Shown piece by piece: positions 9,876 to 21,484 of a stretch of DNA of 64,000 nt. The position numbers and the translations under genes are program-made. The notes under the pieces are model-generated. The model was not told the DNA's origin, ran no database searches, and was given only the letters and a program-made list of their open reading frames with translations. The stretch lies in contig NC_047068.1 of NCBI RefSeq assembly GCF_902459465.1, positions 3,844,001 to 3,908,000 on the forward strand, in the 5' to 3' direction. Position 1 is the stretch's first letter. The number at the start of each line of letters is the position of its first letter. The DNA is from Asterias rubens (taxonomy: Eukaryota > Echinodermata > Asteroidea > Forcipulatida > Asteriidae).

Positions 9876-12800
9876 TTTGTTAGTGAATTGTTCATCTTTG
9901 GCAATGCCATCCACTTGCATCAAAGTCTTTGCAATGCCCACACAAGGAATATCACTCAGTACTCCCAGATGACTTGCAATACCGAATCCTGAAATGAGCG
10001 TAACACAAATATTCTTTATCCCTGATGCAATAATTAGGCATGCAATAATTAGGGGTACACCAATCAAACTGTTTTCGGCACCTACTCCAACCGGCCTCAG
10101 GTCACCAGGCATCCTCGGTGGACTAAAGATGTCTGTTGTAGAGTGAGTGGGTAGAGGATTTGAGTCCTATGTGTACATCCAAGTATTATGCCTGTGAATT
10201 TGTCCTGTAGGACTAAGCAGGCATTGAGTATACAGAGATTGTTACTTATGCTGTTCAGTAAAAACCCAAGATACTCTTTGGGTGCGTTCGTTTCGCTTCC
10301 CTGGGTTGACCCCGGTACGTTCGAATAGCTTTGACGGGGCTCACCCAGGTCAGCCACCCGTGCCCTGCTTGTGGAGTGGGTCACTTGGGGGTGACCTGAG
10401 GTGCATGCCGTCACCACGAGAGGGCGAGTGTGATCGTTGGATTAGCTCTTGTCAGGGGCTCACCCGAGTGAGCACTGCGGGGTCGACCGAGGGAAGCTTA
10501 TCGAACGCACCCATTGTTGCTAATGTCATTATTAAATCTAGGTGCACAAGGCGCTTGGACAAAGAGAGACGCATTTTTAAGACACGTTTTACAGTAGTTA
10601 TGAATCATGAGACCATCGCATGCTGCACTCTACATGCCCTATAAGGATTTACAAGGTGCCGCTGTACACACTGCAGCCACTGACAGAAACACCGCAGCGA
10701 ACCCCCTTCTCTTAATGGTAAGTGTATCTGGGTTTTTTCAGGATGCATTACACAACTCAAGGGACCAACAGCTTAACATCCCATCTGAAGGTCGAAGCCA
10801 TAATAACTTTCTTGCTTTATAGGACACTGGTGTCATGACCAAGATTCAAACCCAAACTCCGTTGACCAGAAACACCAGAGCTCGAGTGCGGTGCAACTTA
10901 TTGTTGCTACTACCTGATTTAACTCGGGTCAACAAATCTGGGTTTTCCTGATCTTAAAACTGGCAACATCGAAAGTAAAGAAGCCTGCCTTCAGTCGTAC
11001 AGTTCTATGAGACCTATATTAGCAAAATCACATTTTGGAATTCTTCTTTTTGTTTGTCAGAGTCAATGACACAGAGAAAAATTGTTTTTTTTTAACCAGG
11101 AAAACAAAGACTCATTAGTTACCTCTTGGATGAAGAACTCCATTGCCATCAACAAGAATAACCTGCACATAAACACAGAAAGTAAATTATTTTAAAGATT
11201 CCTTATGGTTTATTTCCCCAGCCGTGACACTTGTGTCCTTAAGCAAGATACTTAACCATTGGTTCGTCATTCCGATGGGACGTAAAGCCATTGGTCCCAT
11301 GTGTTGTGTAACGCATGTAAAAGAACCCAGTGCACTTATCGAAAAAAGAAGGGGTTCGCCCAGGTGTTCCTGGCTGTGGCTGCTGTATGCGCTGTAGCAC
11401 CTTGTAAACCCCTTAATAATTGGGTCTCATTCATCTTTCCTGAAAGTTTGTATATACTCAGCGCCTTGAGTACCTTGCGGTAGATAAGCCCGCTATATAA
11501 GACTTCGATATAATTATTATAATAATTTACAACAAGTACAGGTATGTAGATTTAATTTTCAATTATGAGACCAACCCCCTTTATAGCACCTTTAATAGGC
11601 ACTGGACACTATCGGTAATTGTCAAAGGGCAGTCTTCTCACTTTGTGTATCTCAACAATAATGCATAAAGTAACAAGCCTGTGAAAATTTGAGCTCAATA
11701 GGTCGTCGAAGTTGCGAGGAAATAAGGGATGAAAAAACACCCTAGTTGCACAAATTTCGTGCTTTTAGATGCTTGGTTTTGAGACCTCAAATTCTCATTC
11801 TGAGGTAACAAAATCAAATCAAAAATGTTGTGAGAAAATGCTGAGAAAATGCTTCTTTCTCAAAAACTATGTCACTTCAGGGGGAGCTGTTTCTCACATC
11901 GTTTTATACTATCAAATCTCTATTACTCATTTTATGGTAATAAGTATTTTAATCAATTATCAAGTGTCCAGTGTCTTTAAAGAGTTAATTAATCAAGGTG
12001 TAGAGCAATCTACAGCCGACATGCCAGACATTTTTTCTTCATAATAAGTGTACTGGATTTCTATACACACCACAAGGGACCTACATCATTATCTCCCATC
12101 TGAACGACAAAGCAATTATGATTAAGTAGGACACAAATGAACTGACCAGGTTTTGGAGTGCTTAAAATTAGAGCGATATTTTCACTACTGCCTTGGGTAA
12201 ACAGGGCTTTTGTTTTAGAGTCAACTATCTCAGAGCATGTAGTGGATTATTTTGGCTGAAGCAGGTTCATAGAAGGTTGGTGCTGTACCATGGAAGTGTT
12301 GTGGCCAAGCAGTATATTGCGGCACAGCACCTTGATAATTACATGTTGCTTTAAATGAATAGGGCCCAATTTCATAGAGCTGCTAAGCACAAACATTTGC
12401 TCAGCACGAAATTTCTTCCTTGATAAAAACAGGATCACAAACCAAATTTCCATATGTTGCATTTTGCTTGTTACTGGTATTCAGCTGTTGTTTGCAAATC
12501 CTGAAAATCATTTGAAAATGTGTTGGTAATCCTGTTTTTATCAAGGCAAACGTTTCATGCTATAAGCAAATGTTTGTGCTTAGCAGCTCTAAAAAATTGG
12601 ACCTAAGTCTCATACATCAAATTGTAGCTCCACATACGTCGCAGGAATTAAATACTGTGCGCTTTGATACGCCCCTAGGGATGTGATAAAGTGCTATATA
12701 AGAACCAAGTATTGTTATTACCATCTTGCACTCACCTGGGGCATTAAATTCTGATCTTTACTTTTCAGCTTCTCCAGAAGATTAATAAAGAATCCAACTT

Positions 12801-14349
12801 CCCTAAATGCTAGGAATCCAGGAATGTAAGGTGTGTTTAGGTGAACTAGCTCACAGTCAGAGTAAATAACCTGTCAAAGACAACCAGACACAATCACTTA
12901 AAATTGAGGTTAATGAAACAGGTTCTTTTTCCCTCAAGGCATTGCGTTGTGATGGGATTTACAGTGTGCAGTTAATGAAACATGTTATCTACTTTCTTTG
13001 AGTAGTTCTGCAAAGACAATTTTACTTCAAATTGATCTACTTGTCGAATGAAGATGGGAGGGGGGAATCGTCACGATTTGAAATTCATCAGAAATGGAAT
13101 TTGGTTAAAAGTTCCACAATGTATACTGTCACATCCAACGACAACCAACTTAAAGTACTGCAAGTCAAGACTTAATGCCATTGACCTACAGAAACTGACC
13201 AAAAAAGCCTGTTTGAAAGGTAGCCTGCAAAAGTGTAATCGGTTTATCACTATTTTCTTGTGACTCAGATGGCTGATCAATCTCAAACTTCTACAGGTTT
13301 GTCAGTTTAGCAAAATCAATTTTGTACGTTGTTCCTTTAATAAAAACTATTTTGACGATGGCTGTTTCCCTTACCTTGAGATCAGGGAAACCACAGACTA
13401 CCAATGAGGCACAGGCAACAGTCTCACTCGACTTTACAAATGATACGTCTACACCGCCAATGTAGTGCAAAAGATTTAAGTCTTGTTGCCATGGTTCCGT
13501 GTCGTGACAAATTAACTTCTCCTTCAGCTCGGCCTGCTCACTAAAATTGGGTTTTAAAAAAAAGTATTAAAATTCATAAATACAGTGTCCTGTTTATGAC
13601 AGGAATGAGATAGTATGGCAATTAGAAATCATGAAAAATGGAAAACAATATCCTCTTGGTGCGGAAATGGAGCTTTCTAAATGAAGAGGGTCAAATTTTT
13701 AAGAGTGCTGCTTAACGGTGAGCAAATTTTCATGCTAACTTTAGTGAATTTAATTGCTGCAGTGTAAGTGTATTTCTAAAGGTTAGCAAGTAAATTAGGC
13801 AGAAAAAGCTTGCGCGTTCACCATGAATTTACATTGATACATCATTACTCAGTTAATTTCATACAGTAAGCACAGAAAGGTTAGCATGCCTTTTATTGTG
13901 CAAACGGTTGGTTATCAGCAGAGCTATATTTGTACAGTAAGCACAAAATCGGCCATTAAGCATCTCAATGAAATGGGGCTCAGGTAGACTGGTAGGGGTA
14001 CAATGTTGTATCTGAAGGCCTAGTCACAACAAAGACAAGTCTTTTCATCTCAGTGATTGAATTTTATAACACTTTTCTGCTTAGTAAAAATAACAGGACA
14101 CCAGTCACAGATGATATATGTGAAATGATATTTTGGGATGGTAACCTTATTCTGGTAGGCGTAATTTTGCTGTGCTTAGCTACTTTTTGTACTTTTTTAA
14201 GCAGCTTTATGAAACTGTGGGTCTTGGTTCTTAGAAGCAGTAAAACAAACTATGACTTAGAACTTCTCCTTGCTGACTTACCGTGTCCACTCACTCTGAA
14301 TATCTTCTAAGACTTTATCGCAAGGCATCGGCGATGGTGAACAAGCCAT
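9876..14349 (-). CDS. ENDOV: Endonuclease V (partial: five N-terminal coding exons)
   Basis: Endonuclease V cleaves near deoxyinosine or inosine and in animals acts mainly on inosine-containing RNA. Coding exons on the minus strand are 14349-14282, 13540-13375, 12870-12736, 11162-11123 and 9988-9876. All have GT..AG borders and keep frame, giving 174 residues. Family landmarks in order are GGVDVSFVK (catalytic Asp54), PYIPGFLAFRE (Tyr93, Glu102), VILVDGNGVLHPRG (Asp128) and GIASHLGVLSDIPCVGIAK. The start MACSPSP is chosen because the spliced leader has an in-frame TGA just upstream. Human ENDOV has about 282 residues, so roughly 80-100 C-terminal residues are missing here. I found no exon for them down to position 1, so they probably lie beyond the left edge. 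The gene is head-to-head with DNAL4. Confidence 0.93.
10279..10513. repeat. MITE with TGGGTGCGTTCG ends
   Basis: The inverted ends are TGGGTGCGTTCG (10279-10290) and CGAACGCACCCA (10502-10513), extending imperfectly into GCTTCCCT. The interior is GC-rich compared with its surroundings. It lies in ENDOV intron 4. The target duplication is not clear. Confidence 0.65.
10815..10910 (-). mobile_element. SINE head fragment
   Basis: This is a reversed, degenerate tRNA-like head (GTCATGACCAAGATTCAAAC, then CACCAGAGCTCGAG) like that of the 3.4-kb copy. It lies in an ENDOV intron. Confidence 0.4.
11215..11525 (+). mobile_element. SINE-family repeat with ATT-rich tail
   Basis: It begins with the SINE body segment GTGACACTTGTGTCCTTAAG and continues through GTGTTCCTGGCTG and GCACCTTGTAAACC. 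It ends in GCGCCTTGAG...CGCTATATAAG and an ATTATTATAATAA tail. It lies in ENDOV intron 4 (between the exons at 11.1 and 12.7 kb the opposite way, near the 11,123-11,162 exon). The tRNA head is missing or degraded. Confidence 0.55.
11590..11982. repeat. ~400-bp foldback of the 'GTGGACACTATTGG' family
   Basis: Both ends read towards the flank as a short-interval repeat (GGCACTGGACACTATCGG...AAGTGTCCAGTGTCTTTAAA). Further copies are at 7,001-7,306, 21,021-21,419, 27,717-27,979, 55,301-55,680 and 58,634-58,997, in both orientations. Inner landmarks are GAAAACTATGTCACTTC and a GAGGTCTCGAAATC palindrome. This is the commonest repeat family in the window. Chance reading frames in it are not genes. 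Confidence 0.75.
12362..12602. repeat. Foldback element nested in a SINE-type repeat
   Basis: This is a near-complete copy of the 2,084-2,322 family. The flanks (GCGGCACAGCACCTTG on the left and CGCTTTGATACGCCC...GTGCTATATAAG on the right) are the two halves of a SINE body like that at 1.5 kb. The foldback therefore inserted after the SINE. It lies in the ENDOV intron just 3' of the exon at 12,736. Confidence 0.6.
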
Positions 14350-16454
14350 AATTTTGTCAATGTGTATGTACCTGCAATACAGAAACAAAAGTGAACAAAT
14401 GTTTGATGTTCAATGTTCTAGTTCCAAAGCAGCACTCAAACTTAACACTGGACTTCATGTCTGAGGCCAGTGTTTTTAGGGCCAGTCAACCTACCACAGA
14501 ACAAGTCTGGTCTGTGCAAAAGATGCATGATTCAAATCTGTGCTGACAGTTTTCAACATGGCTCAAATGCTATCTCTAAAAGCTTTTTCACACTGTTTAA
14601 AATGATCAACACACCTTCCACACAGGGTTGGTTTCAACGCAGATAAAGCGCTATACAAGAGTTAATGCTAAATTGAAAAAATGTTTTGTTTTGTTTTAAA
14701 GATTTTTCATAGGGTGAAAAATTCCCTTAATTTAAACATTTCCTAAATTTATCTCATTACTGTAACTATTTAGGTAAACAATGACCACAAAGCACTTTTT
14801 TTTTTTACAGTTTTCTCATTTTTGTCCCAGTTCAACCACTCCTTATTATTCTTGTATTAGCAGATGTCACTTAGAAAAGCATTAGAAAGTTGCCTTAGAA
14901 AGCATGATGTGCCCTTCACTTTGTACACACAAACTTATCTTTTTATAAAAATAAAATGTTAGTTGTCTTCCACATGCGGGAAAATTCTGTAATTCCATAT
15001 TAATTTTCCTATGTCGAGAATGCAGATCAGGAAAATCCCTTTTCAGAGGGCAAAGCCAATTTCTTTTCTCAAAGAGAACTTCCTTCAAGTCTTGAATTTC
15101 ATCGTTGAAAGGGCAAGGCCACTTTCTTGTCGCAAAGGAGACTTCCATTGGAAAATCATAAAGTCAATTGGAAACTTTTGAAGGGGCACAAAGACCAAGA
15201 CCAGGGGCGTTTGAGGCCATGGGCTCAGTGGCCTGCTTCCTTTCCACTGGAAAATCTTAAGTCTATAGGGAACTTCTGAAGGGGCACCAAGGCCTTGACA
15301 GTGTCATCAGGGGGTGTAATTTTAGGCCTCAGAATATAAAAAAGATGTAATATTTTGTTCTAGTTAAATTATTATTATAACTATAAAGTACTTGTACAGA
15401 GCAATTAATCACTGTGCATACAACAGACTGAGCTGCTAATTCTCAAATTAAGTGCTAAATTGCTACAATACATTATTGTTTTGAACAGCTTGTTCGATTT
15501 ATTTTTGTTGCAAAAAAAATGTTTCAAAAGAGTGTGTTAGTATTAGTTTAAACATGGGGTACCACTTTAATAATGATAATGCATTTATACTATTATGTGT
15601 ATAAGACCCAATTCTGAGGCGCAGAACGAAAAACAAAACAAATACAACATAAGACAAGTATTAATATCATAGAATACAATGAAAATTATCAAATTAATGA
15701 ATAATCTAAGTAAAGACATGTAACAAGCTAATGTATGTGGATTTCAACAAATGAGTTTTCAGCAAGTTTTTAAACAATGGAATAGAACTACAGCATCTGA
15801 TGTTAATAGGTAAAGCGTTCCAAAGTTTAAGAGCACTCAAGAAGTTAAAGAGCACACTTTGTTTGTAATTTTAGTTCAAAGTGATTAAAGTGCCCTCTTT
15901 TTTACTTTCTGTCAACCCTGTCTGGACGGGTAAGGATATAACTTGGACCTAAAAATTAAGTGGCAGCCAGAAACTGAGTTGGAAGATTTCTGAATATAAA
16001 TTAATAAATCCTCAGCAGTCTCCTGCCACCATTATTTTTTTCACTCATTTTTATTTACAAAAAAAAAGGAATGTCTCAAAAGTATAAAATTAAAAAGAAT
16101 TAAAAAATGGCAGCAGGATACGGAAACTTTTCGTTCTTTCTTGCAGCCACAAAATTATAAAATAATAGACGTTCTCCAGTACATTTCATAATAATTGTCT
16201 TGAGTCGGTCGAGTTGTCTCGAGATGAGCGGGCCCGGGGCGTGCACGTCCGTGCGCTTGTCCCACGGCACGCACTTCCTTGCTCGTTCTCCTGCTCGTTG
16301 ACCATTCTCGTCCTCGACAGACTCACAGAGAACGTAAATTTAATTTATCACTAAATAAACCACTACACTGACTGTGCCAGCCCGACTGCCCTTTGGTTTA
16401 GACTATTTAATGATGAAATGAATACAATTTCTCCACGAAATAAACGGTACTCAC

Positions 16455-16560
16455 CTTCATTTACTAACGACGGCAAAAACTTCGAGTTTGACACATGCAC
16501 AACTTTTGACACTGCGCGCCGCCATCTTTGAACATATGAAAAGGAAAACAACAGTGTATT
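16455..16560 (-). other. ENDOV: Probable 5' untranslated first exon of ENDOV
   Basis: A good donor, AAG|GTGAGTACC, lies at 16455/16454 on the minus strand. Its partner is an acceptor (TTGCAG) just before 14370, which leads into the ENDOV start exon. The exon contains an ATGGCGGCGCGC start opening a 22-codon upstream reading frame. That frame ends in a TGA in frame with, and shortly before, the main ATG. The transcription start is not determined, so the outer boundary is approximate. The exon assignment is inferred from splice signals and position. Confidence 0.5.
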
Positions 16561-16743
16561 CTGCGCTTGCGCACTTTATAATGGTAACCACAACAACTTC
16601 GCGAATGGACGTCGGCACTGCAAAACATAATGAGCTGAATATTTCGAGTCATTATTTACATAATTTTGAGTCGAAATCTATTTAATTTGTGAGACAGGAC
16701 TGTAAAAGTTGAAGTTAAACGGTGATTACATCAATCCTGAGTT
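16561..16743. promoter_or_regulatory. Shared head-to-head promoter region of ENDOV and DNAL4
   Basis: Fewer than 200 bases separate the inferred ENDOV first exon (minus strand) from the DNAL4 start codon (plus strand). The interval must hold both transcription starts and the DNAL4 leader. No TATA box is obvious. This is a bidirectional promoter by arrangement only; no individual factor site is claimed. Confidence 0.5.
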
Positions 16744-18511
16744 ATGGACGAGCCCCAGGAAGGCAAGAAGGAAGAGAAGGAGACCGATTTCAGACGACTG
16801 CAGAGTTATCCACTCATTCGGGTAATATGTTGGACAATTCGCCCCAATACAATATATCGCCCCATCCCCCACATTTTTCTTCCTGTTTCCCTGTTTTTAC
16901 TATGATATTGAAATATAGTTAATTGGACAAGTTGCCCATTGAAAGTTTTATTGCATGCCAAGGGCCCAAGTGGTCAAGGATAAGAAAGATATTGAATGAA
17001 TCATTGTTATTTAATTTAATTTTAATGAAGGAAGTGAAGTGATGATTGAAATTAATAATATTAATATCAACAGTTGAAAAAATCAAATATTAATTATTAG
17101 GCCTATATACAAAATAATTATTAATATTATTGATTGATCGATGTCGTGTACAACGTTTCAATCTGTTTCAATCATTCAATTAAAAAAATTAACTTATTAA
17201 ACAAATATTTCATTAAAAAAAAATTAAATTCACGTTTAATTAATTTACCATGTTTACACTACACTTACATCATTTTATGCTCGAGTCGACTATATATGCC
17301 ACATCACTTGCTCAAGATACCCCGCTGTCAGAAAAACATTCCACCACTTGTTGTGGAGTGTTCACACAAATTATGAATATCATTAAGCATGACATGATCA
17401 ATCATTTTCTAAAATAACATTTTGATGTTTTTGTTTCCTTCACCACAGCATTCAGACATGAATGAAGAAATGAGAACAGAAGCAGTGGAGTTATGTGTAA
17501 CAGCATGTGAAAAGTTCTCAAGTAATAATGAGGTAAAACTAAGGGCATAAACGGGTACATGTATACTCCAAGAACATGTATTACTACTAGGTTTGTTCCG
17601 CTATCGTTCGACGAGACAATAGCGGAACGAACCTCATACTAGTTCTAGGAATAGTACATGTACATCAAAGCATATCACTTTAAATTACAGGTGTTCCCAA
17701 CCCTCAAGCACTGAATCCAAACTCTCAAACATATCCCCCTACATGAACCTTAGAACCAAACCCCTACCCTTCACTCAAACACATAACCTCCAAATCCAAC
17801 CAACCCTAACCCTCCCCCTCAAACTGCAAAACCAACCCCTGCCCTCACACCAAACCCCTACCCTCACATCAAACCCCAGCCACCCTTGAACCCAATTCAT
17901 CCACCCTCCTGCAAATTTAACCCAAACCTTGCAACAAGCAACAACCCCTACCCCCTCTACACTCAACTTTAACCTTTCGATACAAACCTTTCATGGAACC
18001 CAATTGCTACGTCCCCATAACCCACCCTCACACTCAACCTCGTCCCTTACACTCACAGAAGTGAAATGAAAGGAAGTGCAAAGAAAGGGCATCAGAAGAA
18101 ATATAAGATGAACAGAAGAAATTGTCAGAAAGGAAATACAGCTTGGGGGGGGGGGGGTTGTAGAAGGAACCGGAAGTGAAACAGAACCACAGAGATCAGT
18201 GGAAACACAAAAGAAGGAATGAAAAAGTGGACAATTCTATGATAAATTGATTAGTTTTTTTCACCAGTCATTTGGGTAGGTAAGCATTTTGCATTCAGCT
18301 GCGATTCCTGTTATAATCTCCATGTTTCCATTCTTCTTTTTTCCAGACGGCAGCAAAGATGATCAAAGAAGCGATGGACAAGAAATTTGGTTCGTCCTGG
18401 CACGCGATAGTCGGTGAAGGATACGGCTTTGAGATCACCCATGAGACCAAAAACATCCTTTACTTATTCTTTGGTGGCAACATGGCGGTGACTGTTTGGA
18501 AATGCTCCTAA
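16744..18511 (+). CDS. DNAL4: Dynein axonemal light chain 4
   Basis: DNAL4 is an LC8-related light chain of axonemal dynein that works in cilia and flagella. The three coding exons are 16744-16821, 17449-17532 and 18347-18511. All junctions are phase 0 with GT..AG borders, and the stop is TAA. The product is 108 residues against about 105 in human. Exon 1 gives a charged start MDEPQEGKKEEKE and ends SYPLIR. Exon 2 starts HSDMNEEMR and includes LCVTACEKFS. Exon 3 carries the family core MDKKFGSSWHAIVGEGYGF, then FEITHETKNILYLFFGG, and ends VWKCS, as vertebrate DNAL4 does. The copy is intact and complete. Its 3' untranslated region is not fixed; an AATAAA near 20,287 is one candidate. The LRRC14-like gene converges on it from the right. 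Confidence 0.97.
17690..18060. repeat. Pyrimidine-rich low-complexity tract in DNAL4 intron 2
   Basis: The plus strand is almost free of G and rich in ACCCTCAC, AACCCCTACCC and CCCTAACCC words. It is an irregular minisatellite-like tract without a fixed period. It gives a spurious long frame on the other strand. Confidence 0.7.
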
Positions 18512-21020
18512 ATTGTGTATTATATGTATTTATTCTGTCACTAGATGGATTTAGATGTAGAAATTGTCACTTTTTTGTATCATTGATTCTTGGGTCTGCT
18601 TTTTGAGTTACATTTATAAGTACTTCCTTTGTATTTATTTATGTTATTGATGTATTCCTTAGACACTGTATTAAGTGGTACATTTATCCCCTAGTAGCAT
18701 ACAAACCTAAAAGGGGTACATGTACACATGTAGGTATGTCTGTCCTGTTAACCAGTGTTGGGAGGTCTTAACCAAAGTCTTGACCTCGGTCTTAATCTCG
18801 AACAGTAAGGTCTAGGTCTCCCCCTCTGACTGTAAAGTCTGGGTCTCGATCTTTGTCTCGGAAGATGGGGTCTCGATCTTTGTCTCGGAAGATGAAAATG
18901 CTGCACAATTTTTCAATGTTAGTATTTTGAGGGGGTGTGGCTAAATTAAACAAAGGTAAAAGTTAAACAGCAAATCGCCTTTGATTCTGTGCCTGTGATT
19001 AAGTTGAAGGAAGGCCAGGTACTTTGTTCATGGAAGGGCAAAGAAGTTTTTTTCTATGATGGGCAATTCTATGATGGGAAATTTAAGGGGCCCCAAGGAA
19101 TTTGCCTCTGGATGCCAAAAATGTTTACTGTCTGTCTGTCTGACTAGCTATTTTTGGGAGACAAATAGGCCTGTGTGTCCCATCACCAAGATTATTGTGA
19201 TGATGGCGTCAAATGAATTGGGTCAATACATTACATTAATGGTTACCATACTGTTTATGTTCCTTATTTCACAAAGTACTTTAACACTCGGGGATGCAGC
19301 ACATAGTACTTTATTGCACAAACACTGACTTCCATTACCCAGCTCACATTTCAGTGTACCTGGTAAGTCTTAATAATTTGTTTATTGATTATATTTTTTT
19401 ACTAATTGATATAAAAAATCAATATTCTTTGCTTCCATTATTTACAGAGCCGTAAATTATGCACATCTTATACACTGTGTCCATTATTAAACTACAATAC
19501 ATGAAGAATATACTGTCAGCATTACAAGTACTATGATTGCTATTTCATATTTTAAGTAAAAATCTTGGCCACTCCACACAAAAACAGGAAAATCCTACTA
19601 AGGTTGCTAAAGTTTATTAAAAGCTTGTAAGCAAAAAGGTTGAACATGACGTAGTAAAAATCAGCCTTATTGCAAATGATGTCAAAAACTCAAACAACAC
19701 CCACACTGAGGTCAATGGTCTGAGGTCAAAGGATGACCTAGTGTTAGCCGTGAGTTGTGGTGGCACATAAACATGTTCCAATAATTTGACCTTTGTGATT
19801 ATAGATGGATTGCACATGACGTCATTGACCACTATCTATGATGAAATGTGCACGCGGAAAAGGGCAACATTATCTGAGAGTTGTGCTCAGCGCTACACGT
19901 GTGCACTTTTCAATTGTTTATCATCGAATGTGGCGGTTGATGACGCTATGTTCAATCCGTCTATTGCACCTATAACAAGTGTCTTTTAAATGACACTTTG
20001 TTTGAAGGTGGCAAGCTTTGTTACTCACTTACTACATTATACTTAAAATTGATAGAATATGACAATATCAATTGAATGTATTCCTCTTTTAACAATTGAT
20101 TTGTTTGGTGCAGTTTGTTTGGGTTCTTCTTGATAAGGAAAATATGTACAGCTACAAGTTTGTTTTTAAACGCTATTCTTTATCGATATTTGTACATAAT
20201 TTTTTTAATAGTGTAATGATAAACTTCCTTAAGAATGTTTTAAATCTTTGTTTGATGTTCTTTGCGGTCAAATTGTATTACTCTCCAAAAATAAATACAA
20301 ATACCAACACAGCTGAGAGTGTTAATTGAGTGCTGATTTATGGATGTATTGAGTTGCACAGTTGAGAAGATGGTTATAACATCATATGTGTTTTGGAGTT
20401 GACGTGAGGGTGGTAAATAGGACATATTTTTACAGTGTTTTATGAAGCAGAGTTACAGGGGACCTATGATTTGTGTTTTTGTACGACCCGACAGAGCACC
20501 GAGAAGCATTTCCACTCGACCCTTCCTCGGAACTTTCCACAAGATTTCAGGCATTGTATAGGATATTTGGAACCCTGGATAGACCGGAAAAAAGTACATG
20601 CAATAATAAGACATTACAACCCGACCTTCACCAAATCCATCAAAATCTACCAGGCACTCATGTCACTTGCTTGACTTTAAAACTAGTATTAATGCAAACC
20701 AAAACATAAATAGACAACTCCTCAAAACTATTCCAGGGTATCCCTGACTGCAAGATGACTACAAGATATCTCAAAGTAGTCCAATTCTATTGTGGATAAC
20801 TTTGGGGGAATTATTGCAAGACCATATTTAACAAGAACAGGCAATATGTGTACAAGATACCTTATTCACACACCTGGAGATTCTTATTTACTGGAAATCA
20901 ACCAACCAGGTGGCCCAGGTTAGGCGCTTAAAATGACTTCAGATAAGTACCAAGATTTATGAGTGTCCTTGGGCAAAAAGCAAGGGGGGGGGGGGGTCAG
21001 TACCAAAGTATGACCCCACC
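18512..21020. other. DNAL4 3' region and convergent intergenic spacer
   Basis: AT-rich DNA between two tail-to-tail genes. It holds repeated 'GTCTCGATCTTTGTCTCGG' words near 18,850, a poly-G run at about 20,985 and an AATAAA near 20,287 that could end a long DNAL4 transcript. No coding sequence is supported. Confidence 0.45.
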
Positions 21021-21419
21021 TTTAAAGGCAGTGGACACTATTGGTAATTACTCAACATAATCATCATCATAAAACCTTTCTTGATTACGAGTAATGGGGA
21101 GAGGCTGATAGTATAAAACATTGTGAGAAACAGCTCCCTCTGAAGTGACGTAGTTTTCGAGAAAGAAGTAATTTTCAACGAATTTGATTTTGTGACCTCA
21201 GATTTAGAATTTGAGGTCTCGAGATCAAGCATCTGAAAGCAGACACCTTCGTCTGACCATGGTGCGTCAGGGGTGTTTTTTTCTTTCATTAATATCTCAC
21301 AACTTCGAAGACTGATTTAGCTCAAATTGTCACAGGTTTGTTAATTTATACATATGTTGAGATACACCCACTGTGAAGACTAGTCTTTGACAATTACCAA
21401 TAGTGACCAGTGTCTTTAG
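21021..21419. repeat. ~400-bp foldback, copy beside the LRRC14-like gene
   Basis: This is a full copy of the family described at 11,590. It lies only about 65 bases beyond the LRRC14-like stop codon, so it is probably within or at the edge of that gene's 3' untranslated region. Confidence 0.7.
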
Positions 21420-21484
21420 GTGATCATTAATGTCTGCTGTTGGATTCTGATGGATTAAAGTTTGTTGTATGGCTATTGTTCGCT

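Noticed and set aside
17775-17966. Glycine/valine/tryptophan-rich frame on the minus strand
   Set aside because: It is the reverse complement of a G-poor low-complexity tract in DNAL4 intron 2.
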